DNA of 41,249 bases from Nocardiopsis listeri NBRC 13360 (GCF_001570765.1 NZ_BCSH01000069.1:1-41249), one strand, 5' to 3'. Shown: positions 16,806-24,934, counted from the first letter of the stretch. The notes: generated from the sequence alone by a model not told the origin. Made by a program: numbers and translations.

Positions 16806-19753
16806 GCCAGGCCCAGGTCGCGGGCGCGGGCGCCGGCGGTGGCCCGGTTGGGCACGGCCAACTTGGTGAGGATGTTGGACACGTGCACGCTGGCGGTCTT
16901 GGGCGAGATGAACAGCCGCTCGGCGATCCGGGCGTTGGTGGCGCCCGCGGCGAGCAGTCGCAGCACCTCGCTCTCACGGGCGGTCAGTCCCGCCGGTGCC
17001 GCCGGTGGGGCCGACCGACCGGTCACCCCGGTGCCGAGTCTGCGCGCCAGCCCCTCCGCGGCGCGGGACAGCGGCACGGCCCCGCACTCGATCGCGGTCT
17101 CGTACGCCTGCCGGACCCGGCGCACCGCCAGGTCGCGGTCGCCCGCGGCCACCACTTCGGCCTCACGCAGCCGGGCCCGGGCCAGGTGCAGCGGCATCGG
17201 GACCGCCTCCCACGCCACCACGGCGCTCTTCCACAGGTCGGTGGTGTCCTCTTCCCCGACCTGCGCCGTCAGCGCGGCGACGGACGCCGCGTAGGCGGGC
17301 ATAGCGAGGCCGGTGATCCGGGTTCGATCCGCCACCTCGCGTACCCGGGCGACCAACTCCGGGGCCGATCCCAGGCGGGCCGTCTCGGCCATCCGTTCCA
17401 GCAACGGCCAGGTGTACCCGTGGAACCGTTCCAGGATCACCTGATCCAGGGTTCGCAGGGACAGTTCCAGGGCCTCCTCCAGTTCCCCTTCGGTCAGCGC
17501 GGTCTCCAAGGAACCCAGGACCCGCAGTTGCAGGATGTCCATCCGGTGCGCGTCCAGCATGCTCCGGTCACCCAGGGGGCCGGTCGATCGCCGGGCCACC
17601 TCCAGGTCGCCCTGCGCGGCCGCGATCCGGGCCAGCACCGATTGGATGAAGTGCAGCTTGATCTTGGTGGAGGTGGCCACCGTGCGCTCGGCCAAAGCGC
17701 GAGCCTGCGACAGTCGGCCGGTCTCGAACAGGATCTCGGTCCGGTTCTGGTGGTTGAAGCCCCGGTGCACAGAGGCCCAGCCGAGCCGTTCGTGCCGGGT
17801 CAGCGAACGTTCCAGGACCTGCATGCCCTCCTGGTGCCGGCCCAGCTCCCGCAGGTGATGGCCGAGACTTCCTGCGCCGCGCGCTTCGATCATCGGGTTG
17901 GACAGTTCGGCTCCCCGCCGAGTGCCCAGTTCCATGAGTGGGCGGCCCCGTTCGACGTCACCGTCCTCCATGTACAGACAGCCCAGGATGATCCGCGCGT
18001 CCGCCTCACCGCACAAGTCTGCGGGGTTCCCCTGGTCGGAGACCTCGATGGCGAGTTCGGCGAGTTCGCGTGGGCCGCGCCCGGCCCGGCGCAGATCGTT
18101 CAACAGCCGTTGCTCGGCGGTGCCCGCACGGTCCAGGCGCAAGAGGTTGCTCTCCCGTGCCAGGTCGGCGAGGAGTTGCGAGTACCCCGGCATGTGCGGC
18201 GGGTGCAGTTCGAGCGCCCGCACCAGATCGGGCAGGCCGCCGTCGCGCATCTTGTACGCGCGGGCTTGACCACGTCTGCGCAACAGGATGGCGCGGATCA
18301 TGCGGGCCTCGTCGTCGGTGGGATCCTCGGGTAGGTCGGCCAGGGCCTCCTCCGCCAGTTCCAGCGCCCGCCGGTGCCGGCCCGTGTCCAGAGCCGCGCC
18401 GGCCGCCTTGACGAACACCTGGGCCCGGGTGTGGCCCTGGGCACGTTCGGCGGCGTCGGGCACCTGCGCCCACAGGTCCAACACCCGTTCCAGCATGGCC
18501 AGTTCCTCGTTGAAGGCGAGTGTCTCACCGGCGCGGATCGCCGCCCACCAAGCGGCCTGTAGAGCCCTGGGCAGGTCGTGCGCGGCCTGGTAGTGGTGGG
18601 CCTCCTCCGCGGCGCGTCGGTCGGCGGGGACGGTGTGGGGGTACTCGTCGATGAGCTGGGCGAAGCGCAGGTGCAGCCGGGCGTGCGGTCCGGGCAGGAT
18701 CTCCCCGTGCACGGCGTCGCGCAGCAGGGCGTGCCGGAAGCGGTATCCGGTCTGCCCGGCCCGCAGCACGTTGGCGTCCACCAGGGTGCGCAGGGCGGCC
18801 TCCAACTCACGTTCGGGCAGCCCCGCCGCGTGGTACAGCATCTCGTGTTCGACGGTGACGCTCACCGCTCCCACCGCCGCCGCGCGTAGTACGGCCCACG
18901 TGGTGTCGTCGAACCGGTTCAGCGGCTCCAACAGCAGGTCGCGGAAGTGGTCGGGCAGGTCGGGATCCTCGTCACCGGGGCAGGTCTCGGCGGTGGCCAG
19001 GGCCTCCACGAACAAGGGCACCCCCTCACTGCGTCGATACAGCGAGTCCAGCTGGGTGGGGGTCAGGTCCTCGCCCCGGATCGCCCGGGTCTGGGCGGCC
19101 ACCTCCTCGCGGGAGAGCGGCTCCAACTGGATTCGGCCCACCCCGGGCAGGCGTTCCAGCTCGGGCAGCAGTCGTCGCAGTGGGTGCGCGCGGTGTAGGT
19201 CGTCGCTACGGAAGGTGGCGACGACCTGGATCCCGGGCCGATCCAGGTTGCGGATCAAGAAGACCAGCAGGTCACGCGTGGCGCCGTCGGCCCAGTGCAG
19301 GTCCTCCAACACCACGGTGGCGCCCTCGTCCCCGGCCAACAGGGTGAACAGGCGTAGTAGCTGTTCGAAGAGGATGCCCCGGTTCTCCCGACGCTCCTCG
19401 GGGACGGGGCCCAGCTCCGGCAGGAGTCGGGCGAACTCTCCCAGTCCACCGGGGGCGGCCTCCTCGAACGGGGCCCGGCCGCACTCGCGCAGTGTCTGGC
19501 GGAGCACCGCGGTGAAGGGGGCGTAGGAGAGTCCGTCGACACCCAGTTGCAGGCAGGCGCCGGTGAACACCGTTCCCGCCGGCCGGGTGGCGGTGAACTC
19601 GTTCACCAGGCGGGTCTTGCCCACCCCGGCGTCCCCGCCGACCAGCAGCATCTCCGGTGTTCCGGAACGTACCCGATCGGCCTGGTCGGTGAGAATCCGG
19701 AGCTGGTCACGGCGACCGACGAAGACGGGACTGGTATCGGAAGGCAGGGGCAT
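16802..19753 (-). CDS. LuxR-family ATPase transcriptional regulator LAL3
   Basis: The 983-residue regulator has Walker A GDAGVGKT (40-47), Walker B VVLEDLHWAD, a winged-helix segment with FRHALLRDAVHGEILPG, long TPR-like repeats, and a C-terminal LuxR HTH (LTARESEVLRLLAAGATNARI, ISPKTASVHVSNILTKL). The ATG at 19753 was chosen because CATAAT lies 7 nt upstream and because it gives exactly the length of paralogue LAL4 (983). The alternative ATG at 19795 overlaps the stop of a small upstream ORF (TAATG), so coupled translation of a longer form is possible. Target genes unknown. Confidence 0.87.
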   Translation of the reverse strand: MPLPSDTSPVFVGRRDQLRILTDQADRVRSGTPEMLLVGGDAGVGKTRLVNEFTATRPAGTVFTGACLQLGVDGLSYAPFTAVLRQTLRECGRAPFEEAAPGGLGEFARLLPELGPVPEERRENRGILFEQLLRLFTLLAGDEGATVVLEDLHWADGATRDLLVFLIRNLDRPGIQVVATFRSDDLHRAHPLRRLLPELERLPGVGRIQLEPLSREEVAAQTRAIRGEDLTPTQLDSLYRRSEGVPLFVEALATAETCPGDEDPDLPDHFRDLLLEPLNRFDDTTWAVLRAAAVGAVSVTVEHEMLYHAAGLPERELEAALRTLVDANVLRAGQTGYRFRHALLRDAVHGEILPGPHARLHLRFAQLIDEYPHTVPADRRAAEEAHHYQAAHDLPRALQAAWWAAIRAGETLAFNEELAMLERVLDLWAQVPDAAERAQGHTRAQVFVKAAGAALDTGRHRRALELAEEALADLPEDPTDDEARMIRAILLRRRGQARAYKMRDGGLPDLVRALELHPPHMPGYSQLLADLARESNLLRLDRAGTAEQRLLNDLRRAGRGPRELAELAIEVSDQGNPADLCGEADARIILGCLYMEDGDVERGRPLMELGTRRGAELSNPMIEARGAGSLGHHLRELGRHQEGMQVLERSLTRHERLGWASVHRGFNHQNRTEILFETGRLSQARALAERTVATSTKIKLHFIQSVLARIAAAQGDLEVARRSTGPLGDRSMLDAHRMDILQLRVLGSLETALTEGELEEALELSLRTLDQVILERFHGYTWPLLERMAETARLGSAPELVARVREVADRTRITGLAMPAYAASVAALTAQVGEEDTTDLWKSAVVAWEAVPMPLHLARARLREAEVVAAGDRDLAVRRVRQAYETAIECGAVPLSRAAEGLARRLGTGVTGRSAPPAAPAGLTARESEVLRLLAAGATNARIAERLFISPKTASVHVSNILTKLAVPNRATAGARARDLGLA

Positions 19754-19760
19754 ACCGCTC

Positions 19761-19766
19761 ATTATG
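19761..19766 (-). promoter_or_regulatory. -10 hexamer CATAAT, leaderless LAL3
   Basis: Reading on the minus strand: CATAAT, 7 nt, ATG at 19753, inside the alternative longer reading frame. Same geometry as LAL1, LAL2 and LAL4. Confidence 0.55.
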
Positions 19767-19794
19767 CTCTGTGCCCGGAACATTTCTCCGCCCA

Positions 19795-19941
19795 TTATTC
19801 GCCGCGGACCCGACGCTCCTCGCGGCGTCGGGCGCGTTTCTCGGCCCGCAGCCGGCGAAGCTCTCGCATCCGCTCGGCCTGCTGGAGGCGCTCGTCCCGC
19901 ATGGCGTGGGCGTTGGCGGTGCGCAGGTCGTCGTAGGTCAT
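19795..19941 (-). CDS. Small Arg-rich protein preceding LAL3
   Basis: A 48-codon ORF starts MTYDDLRTANAHAMRDERLQ and ends in a highly charged helix with four-Arg and three-Arg clusters. It has a good ribosome site (GGGGGAGA just before the ATG at 19941), and its TAA overlaps an in-frame ATG of LAL3. Predicted to be a single basic, possibly coiled-coil helix. A similar small Arg-tailed ORF stands in the same place before LAL4, with a related N-terminus (F/Y-E/D-x-LR). I do not recognise the family; a regulatory peptide partner of the LAL protein is inference. Confidence 0.6.
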   Translation of the reverse strand: MTYDDLRTANAHAMRDERLQQAERMRELRRLRAEKRARRREERRVRGE

Positions 19942-20114
19942 GTCTCCCCCTGGTGTCGTGCGGTGCCGGACGTGTTCGGCACGTCTACGACGATGTCGCT
20001 AAGACACCCGCCACCACATGGGGAGAACTCCCGCTTTCCACCGTGGGGACACGGCTCCGGCGCCCCCGCGGCTAAGACGTGCGAGACGCCGCTCGAGCCC
20101 TTCCCTCGGTGGTC

Positions 20115-23066
20115 TCAGGCCAGGCCCAGGTCGCGGGCGCGGGCGCCGGCGGTGGCCCGGTTGGGCACATCCAACTTGGTGAGGATGTTGGACACGTGCA
20201 CGCTGGCGGTCTTGGGCGAGATGAACAGCGACTCGGCGATCCGGGCGTTGGTGGCGCCCTCGGCGAGCAGCCGCAGCACCTCCGTCTCCCGCGCCGTCAA
20301 CCCCGCCGAACCGGGCATCGGCACGGCGGGGGAGAGACCGAGGCGTCGGGCCAACCCGTCGGCGGCCCGTTCCAACGCCACCGCCCCGCACGCGCGGGCA
20401 CTCTCCCGTACCCGCCGGACGGGATCGGTGGCCGCGGCGCGATCACCGGCCACGGCGAGGGACTCGGCCCGCCGCAACCGGGCCCACCCCTGGTGCAGCG
20501 GCATCGGGACGGCCTCCCACGCCGACACCGCCCGCCCCCATTCCTCGACGGCCGCCGCCGGTCCCCGCGCGGCCTCGACCAGTCGGGCCCGACAATCGGC
20601 CCTCGACGCCCTCTGGACCGGGCCGTGCACCGGCATCCGCTCCACCGCGCGTGTGGTCCTCTCGACCGCTTCGAGTCCGCGTTCGCGCCGGGCCGTCTCG
20701 ACCACGAGGGACAGCAGCGCCCAGCCGAACCCGGGGGAGTCGGGGAACTCCAGCCGGCGCAGCGCCTCGTCGGCCTCGGTGCGGGCGGCCGACAGGTCGC
20801 CCTCGGCCAGGTACACGTCCAGGTGTGCGGCGACCACCAACTGGGCCTGGTCCAGGCGTTCCACACTCAGCACCGACACCCGACCCAGACGCTCCAGGCT
20901 CTCCCGGGCCCTGGCCAGGTCCTCGTGTCCGAGCGCCTCGCGGGCCGCGGCGGTCTCGTCCAGCGCGACCAGGACCCGGGCCAGCAGGCTCGTCAGGAAG
21001 ACCCGGTGCATCGGGGTGGACGCGCGAGGGGCCGCCCCCTCGATCACCTCCCTGGCCCGCTGTAGACGGCCGGTGTCGTAGAACACCTCCGCCCGGTTCT
21101 GCAAGGTGAAGCCGTTGTGCAGGCTCGCCGAACCCCGCTCGTGCTGGTACCGCAGGGAACGTTCCAGCAACTCCATCGCCTCGTCGGTGCGCCCCTGCTC
21201 GCGCAGGTAGTGGGCGAGGTTCCCGCTGGCGCGCGCCTCCATCGCCGGGTCGCCGATCTCACGACCCAACCTCAGGGACCGCTCCAACAGGGGTCTGCCC
21301 TGCTCGCCCAGACCGCGACTCATGTACACCGAGCCGAGCGAGACCAGTGCCGCCGCCTCCGCCGAGCGGTCCCCGTCCCCCCGGGCCACCTCCAGGGCGC
21401 GCTCGGACAACGACACCGCCGACAACCCCGGCCCGAGGGTCTCCCGTGGGCGGAACATGCTCTCGCGCGCCACGATCGAGAGGGTGCGTCCGTACCCGGG
21501 CATGTGCGGCGGATGGAGTCGCAGAGCTTCGGCCAGGTCCGCTTCCGCTCCCTCGGCCACGCACTGGGTCCGGGCCTGCCCACGACAGCGCAGCAGCAGC
21601 GAACGCAGGGCCAGGTCATCCTCGTCGGGGCCCTCGGGTACGTCGGGCAGCGCCGCGTCGCACAGTTCCCAAGCGCGTTCGGGTCGTCCGCTCTGCAACG
21701 CGGCCAGCGCGGCGTCGGCGCGCACCCGGGCCAGGGGACGGCCACCGACCGCCTCGCGTGCCTGGGGCACTCGGTCCCACAGGACGAGCACCCGCTCCAG
21801 CACGGCCAACTGCTCGCCGAAGGCCAGGACCTCCCCGGCGCGCACCGCCGCGTTCCAGGCCGCGGCCAGGGCCAAGGGTAGTTCGTTCGCGGCCTGGTAG
21901 TGGTGGGCCTGCTCGGCGGCGCGGCGTTCGCCGGGCACCGCGTCGCTGTGTTCGTCCAGGTCCCGAGCGAAGCGCAGGTGCAGTCTCGAACGCGCGCCCG
22001 GCAGCAGCGAATCGTGTACCGCCTCGCGCAGCAGGGCGTGCCGGAAGCGATAGCCGTCCCCGCTGATCCGTAGGAGTCGGGCGTCCACGAGCCCTTGGAG
22101 GGCCTCCTCCAGGCTCTCCTCGGACAGGTCGGTCACCCGCAGCAGTGGTTCATGGCCCACCTCCCCGGAGAGCGCGCCGACCGAGGCGGCGCGCAGCACC
22201 CGGGCCCAGGGGGCGGGCAGCCGGCGCACGGGCGCCAGCAGCAGGTCGCGGAAGTGTTCGGGGACCGGGGAGGACGCCTCGTCATCACCGGCCAGCGCCT
22301 CCACGTACAGGGGGATGCCGTCGCTGCGCCGGTACAACTCGTCCAGTCTCCGAGCGTCCAGGACGTCGCCGGTGAGGGCGTGCGCTTGGTGTGCGACCTC
22401 TTGCCGGGTGAGCGGGGCCAGGTCCAGGCGGGTCACCTCGGGCAGGCGTTCCAGCTCGGGCAGTAGCAGGCGCAGCGGGTGCGCGCCGTCCAGTTCGACG
22501 AACCGGTGGGTGGCGACGATCTGGACCCCGGGCCGGTCCAGCGCCCGGACCAGGAAGACCAGCAGGTCACGGGTGGCGCCGTCGGCCCAGTGCAGGTCCT
22601 CCAGGACCAGGGTCAGGCCTGCCTCCCCGGTCGGCCCCGAAGGCTCGGCCAGTGATCGGATCAGCGTCAGCACCTGGTCGAAGAGCACGCCACGGGACTC
22701 GGGACGCTCGGTGGGGATCGTCCCCAGCTCGGGCAGGATCCGGGCGAGCTCGCCCACCCCACCGTCGGTGGCGAGCTCGAAGACACCGCGGCCCCGTTCT
22801 CGCAACACCTGACGCAGCAGCGTGGTGAACGGGGCGTAGGCCAGACCGTCCACGCCCAGTTCCAGACAGCCGCCCGCGAACACGGTCCCGGCCGGCAGGG
22901 TGGCCGCGAACTCGGTGACCAGGCGGGTCTTGCCCACACCGGCGTCGCCGCCGATCATCACCGTCGCCGAGGCCCGGGTTCGGCAGTGGCCGGTGTGCGC
23001 GGACAGGGCGCGGAGTTCCTCCGCGCGGCCGGCGAGTCGTGTGGTGGTCGCGGGCAGCAGGGGCAT
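20115..23066 (-). CDS. LuxR-family ATPase transcriptional regulator LAL4
   Basis: The 983-residue paralogue of LAL3 has Walker A GDAGVGKT (40-47), Walker B LVLEDLHWAD, IVATHRFVELDGAHPLRLLLPEL after it, FRHALLREAVHDSLLPG in the winged-helix region, TPR-like repeats, and a LuxR HTH (LTARETEVLRLLAEGATNARI, ISPKTASVHVSNILTKLDV). Start choice: ATG at 23066, 7 nt after CATAAT, with CTGACC about 17 nt before that as a fair -35; in-frame alternatives at 23075 and 23168 are less consistent. Equal length to LAL3 supports a tandem duplication that included the upstream small gene. Function of both is unknown beyond the family. Confidence 0.87.
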   Translation of the reverse strand: MPLLPATTTRLAGRAEELRALSAHTGHCRTRASATVMIGGDAGVGKTRLVTEFAATLPAGTVFAGGCLELGVDGLAYAPFTTLLRQVLRERGRGVFELATDGGVGELARILPELGTIPTERPESRGVLFDQVLTLIRSLAEPSGPTGEAGLTLVLEDLHWADGATRDLLVFLVRALDRPGVQIVATHRFVELDGAHPLRLLLPELERLPEVTRLDLAPLTRQEVAHQAHALTGDVLDARRLDELYRRSDGIPLYVEALAGDDEASSPVPEHFRDLLLAPVRRLPAPWARVLRAASVGALSGEVGHEPLLRVTDLSEESLEEALQGLVDARLLRISGDGYRFRHALLREAVHDSLLPGARSRLHLRFARDLDEHSDAVPGERRAAEQAHHYQAANELPLALAAAWNAAVRAGEVLAFGEQLAVLERVLVLWDRVPQAREAVGGRPLARVRADAALAALQSGRPERAWELCDAALPDVPEGPDEDDLALRSLLLRCRGQARTQCVAEGAEADLAEALRLHPPHMPGYGRTLSIVARESMFRPRETLGPGLSAVSLSERALEVARGDGDRSAEAAALVSLGSVYMSRGLGEQGRPLLERSLRLGREIGDPAMEARASGNLAHYLREQGRTDEAMELLERSLRYQHERGSASLHNGFTLQNRAEVFYDTGRLQRAREVIEGAAPRASTPMHRVFLTSLLARVLVALDETAAAREALGHEDLARARESLERLGRVSVLSVERLDQAQLVVAAHLDVYLAEGDLSAARTEADEALRRLEFPDSPGFGWALLSLVVETARRERGLEAVERTTRAVERMPVHGPVQRASRADCRARLVEAARGPAAAVEEWGRAVSAWEAVPMPLHQGWARLRRAESLAVAGDRAAATDPVRRVRESARACGAVALERAADGLARRLGLSPAVPMPGSAGLTARETEVLRLLAEGATNARIAESLFISPKTASVHVSNILTKLDVPNRATAGARARDLGLA

Positions 23067-23073
23067 GTCGGTC

Positions 23074-23109
23074 ATTATGTCCCCACCACGAAGGTGGGTC
23101 AGGTGCCGG
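23074..23109 (-). promoter_or_regulatory. LAL4 promoter with inverted repeat in the spacer
   Basis: On the minus strand: a CTGACC -35, a roughly 17-nt spacer, CATAAT (23079-23074), 7 nt, ATG. The spacer contains CCCACC-N5-GGTGGG (23082-23098). This could be an operator, or a weak hairpin ending the small upstream gene. Confidence 0.55.
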
Positions 23110-23254
23110 TGGAACGACGGGATCGGCGTTCGGCCCGGCGGGCCGAACGGATGCGGCGCCGCTCCCACAGGACCTCTCGGACCTGAAGGTGCTCCAACAC
23201 CACCTTCGGTCCGGGGCGGTCGACGTAGCTCCGCAGGGTCTCGAACTGGAACAT
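23099..23254 (-). CDS. Small Arg-rich protein preceding LAL4
   Basis: A 51-residue ORF begins MFQFETLRSYVDRPGPKVVL and has a C-terminal third dominated by Arg (LWERRRIRSARRAERRSRR). A strong AAGGGGAG ribosome site precedes the ATG at 23254. It ends 32 nt before LAL4. It resembles the small gene ahead of LAL3 in size, position, N-terminal pattern and basic tail. Role unknown. Confidence 0.6.
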   Translation of the reverse strand: MFQFETLRSYVDRPGPKVVLEHLQVREVLWERRRIRSARRAERRSRRSTGT

Positions 23255-23477
23255 GGGGCTCCCCTTCTCTCTTTGGCGGTCGACTCTCGGCCGCCGTGGG
23301 TCACACGTTCGATCTGAGAGGGCGGCCCGCGCATCGGGAGAGATTCGTACCTTGTGCGTCCTCCGCCCGGTGGACGCGGAGGTCACGGAACCAAGGGGCC
23401 GTTCCCGGATCTAAGAGGGCACTTCGGGTGGTGAGGCGGTGGTGTGCGGCGACGAGGGTGTGTCACGAACCGTAATC

Positions 23478-23499
23478 CAACTAGTACTCGTAGTTGTCT
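23478..23499 (+). promoter_or_regulatory. Motif AACTA-N5-CGTAGT-N-GTCT (copy 1)
   Basis: It contains the inverted repeat CAACTA-N7-TAGTTG (23478-23496). The same motif occurs before the next gene at 24257-24276. It ends 44 nt before the ATG at 23544. Two GTGTCAC copies flank it. Confidence 0.5.
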
Positions 23500-23543
23500 T
23501 GAGGTGTCACACAGCGCGAAACAGTGAGACCGGGAGACATGGG

Positions 23544-24191
23544 ATGGATCTGGCCGTTTTCGAGGGTGTTCGTGGATGTGGTCGAACGAGAGGGTCCGGG
23601 CGGGCGGTGGTCGGCGCGGTCACCGGGGTCGCCGCCGCGGCGCTGTTGACCGCCCCGGCCTCCGCCGATGGTGAGGAAGGGGTCGGGGTCGACGCGGCGC
23701 TCGTCGAGCTGGCCCTGTCCGGGGCGCCCGAGCCGCCGCCGGCGGGGGAGGAGTTCGTCTACCGGGCGACGGTCGCCAACGACGGCGGTGGGGAGGTGGA
23801 AGGAGGTCTGCTCGCCCAGCACGTGCCCGAACCCCTGGAGGTGGTCGAGGTCGGTCAGGGTGGGGTGTTGGAGGAGGGCGTCGCCAACTGGCGGGTCGAT
23901 GTCCCGGAGGGTGGAGAGTCCGAGTTCACCGTGCGGGTTCGAGTGCCGGAGGAAACATCGGAGGAGGCGCGCGTGGTGAGCACGGCGTGCCTGCTGCTGG
24001 AGCGGGACGACGAACCCTCGGCCTGCGCCAGTGACACGCTCTTGGTCGCCGAACCCACGGTGCTGTCCAAGGTGGGGGCGGCCATCGACCGTGAGGCGGT
24101 GGTGCGCGCGGTGGGGGTGGGGGTCCTGATGCTGATGGTCTGGCTGCTGTGGCGCCAGTGGCGCCGATGGGGAACCCCGCAGTACGGCTGA
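23544..24191 (+). CDS. Secreted, membrane-anchored protein with DUF11-like domain
   Basis: The 215-residue protein has a positively charged N-terminus and a hydrophobic stretch ending TAPASA (likely signal cleavage near residue 41). One Ig-like DUF11-type domain (about 48-165) contains YRATVANDGGGEVEGG, LEVVEVGQGG and FTVRVRVPE. A C-terminal TM helix (VGVGVLMLMVWLLW) is followed by a short basic tail. The topology is an extracellular domain held by the C-terminal helix. ATG at 23544 has GGGAGA about 7 nt upstream. The protein is very acidic outside the membrane. Likely a cell-surface protein; role unknown. Confidence 0.65.
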   Translation: MDLAVFEGVRGCGRTRGSGRAVVGAVTGVAAAALLTAPASADGEEGVGVDAALVELALSGAPEPPPAGEEFVYRATVANDGGGEVEGGLLAQHVPEPLEVVEVGQGGVLEEGVANWRVDVPEGGESEFTVRVRVPEETSEEARVVSTACLLLERDDEPSACASDTLLVAEPTVLSKVGAAIDREAVVRAVGVGVLMLMVWLLWRQWRRWGTPQYG

Positions 24192-24256
24192 GCGTTGGCC
24201 CCACCGGGTCGGTGGTCCGATCGTTACGTCAGGGTGTCATGAAAGTGGGGGTGAGA

Positions 24257-24276
24257 ACTACGTCGCGTAGTAGTCT
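24257..24276 (+). promoter_or_regulatory. Promoter and motif (copy 2) of the four-TM gene
   Basis: Perfect inverted repeat ACTACG-TCG-CGTAGT (24257-24271) runs into TAGTCT (24271-24276), which is 6 nt before the ATG at 24283, implying a leaderless transcript. It shares AACTA-N5-CGTAGT-N-GTCT with 23478-23499. Confidence 0.55.
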
Positions 24277-24282
24277 GTCGGC

Positions 24283-24621
24283 ATGGACTTTCTCTACTCC
24301 GCGCTCGTCTTCCTGCACATGATCGGCCTGGCCGGCATCATCGCCGGTTTCCTGATGCAGCTGATGACCGACAACGTCAAGGCCACCAAGGTGCTGCTGC
24401 ACAGCTCCCTGCTCCAGTTCGTCACCGGGCTGCTCCTGGTGGGGGTCGCCGAGATGGCCGATCTCGGCGACATCGACCACATGAAGATCGGCGTCAAGCT
24501 CGTCATCTCCCTCGCCGTGGTGGTGGTCGGTGTCCTCAACCTCCGCAAGCCCGCCAAGAACCTGGCGATCATCGCCGGGGTGCTCGCCATCGTCAACATC
24601 GGCGTGGCGGTCTTCTGGTAG
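24283..24621 (+). CDS. Small four-TM membrane protein
   Basis: The 112-residue protein is almost entirely hydrophobic, with four predicted helices: FLYSALVFLHMIGLAGIIAG, LLQFVTGLLLVGVAEM, LVISLAVVVVGVLNL and LAIIAGVLAIVNIGVAVFW. Short polar loops separate them. It resembles small integral membrane proteins widespread in actinobacteria with no assigned role. It probably forms its own leaderless transcript, ended by a strong terminator 48 nt downstream. The upstream gene encodes an envelope protein with a similar promoter motif, so the two may be co-regulated. Confidence 0.78.
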   Translation: MDFLYSALVFLHMIGLAGIIAGFLMQLMTDNVKATKVLLHSSLLQFVTGLLLVGVAEMADLGDIDHMKIGVKLVISLAVVVVGVLNLRKPAKNLAIIAGVLAIVNIGVAVFW

Positions 24622-24668
24622 GGCGTGGGCGTCGGGCGCCCGCGACCCCGCCCGTGAGGGGTCGTTCC

Positions 24669-24711
24669 GCCGGTGGCGGGTCGGAGTGCACCGACCCGCC
24701 ACCGGCTTTTT
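24669..24711 (+). terminator. Intrinsic terminator after the four-TM gene
   Basis: A perfect 16-bp stem (24669-24684 with 24691-24706), 6-nt loop, then TTTTT: the most canonical terminator in the window. Confidence 0.93.
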
Positions 24712-24742
24712 CGTGTCCGCCCACGGTTCACCACGACGCTGA

Positions 24743-24881
24743 CTTTCAGAAAACTTGCAAGAGCTTTCAGTGAGGTCAGCGGTGGGAAGCCGCTCATTGG
24801 TCGAAAAGCATCGGTTCACAAGGGCAAGACTGCGTGTTACCTTCGTCACTCCTACGCAAACTCTTGCAGAATATGCAAGAG
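24743..24881 (+). promoter_or_regulatory. Amylase promoter region with maltose-type operator
   Basis: An 8-5-8 perfect inverted repeat CTCTTGCA-GAATA-TGCAAGAG occupies 24861-24881. An upstream CTTGCAAG palindrome (24754-24761) sits between two CTTTCAG direct repeats (24743-24749, 24764-24770). TTCACA (24815-24820), a 16-nt spacer and TTACCT (24837-24842) make a plausible promoter. The TTGCA/TGCAA half-sites match the LacI-type MalR sites known at Streptomyces amylase and maltose genes, so glucose repression and maltodextrin induction are expected. Confidence 0.7.
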
Positions 24882-24934
24882 ATTGGTGGTGGGGCAGCGT
24901 GGCCCCATCGCGGAACCTCCCCCAAGGAGCGCAC

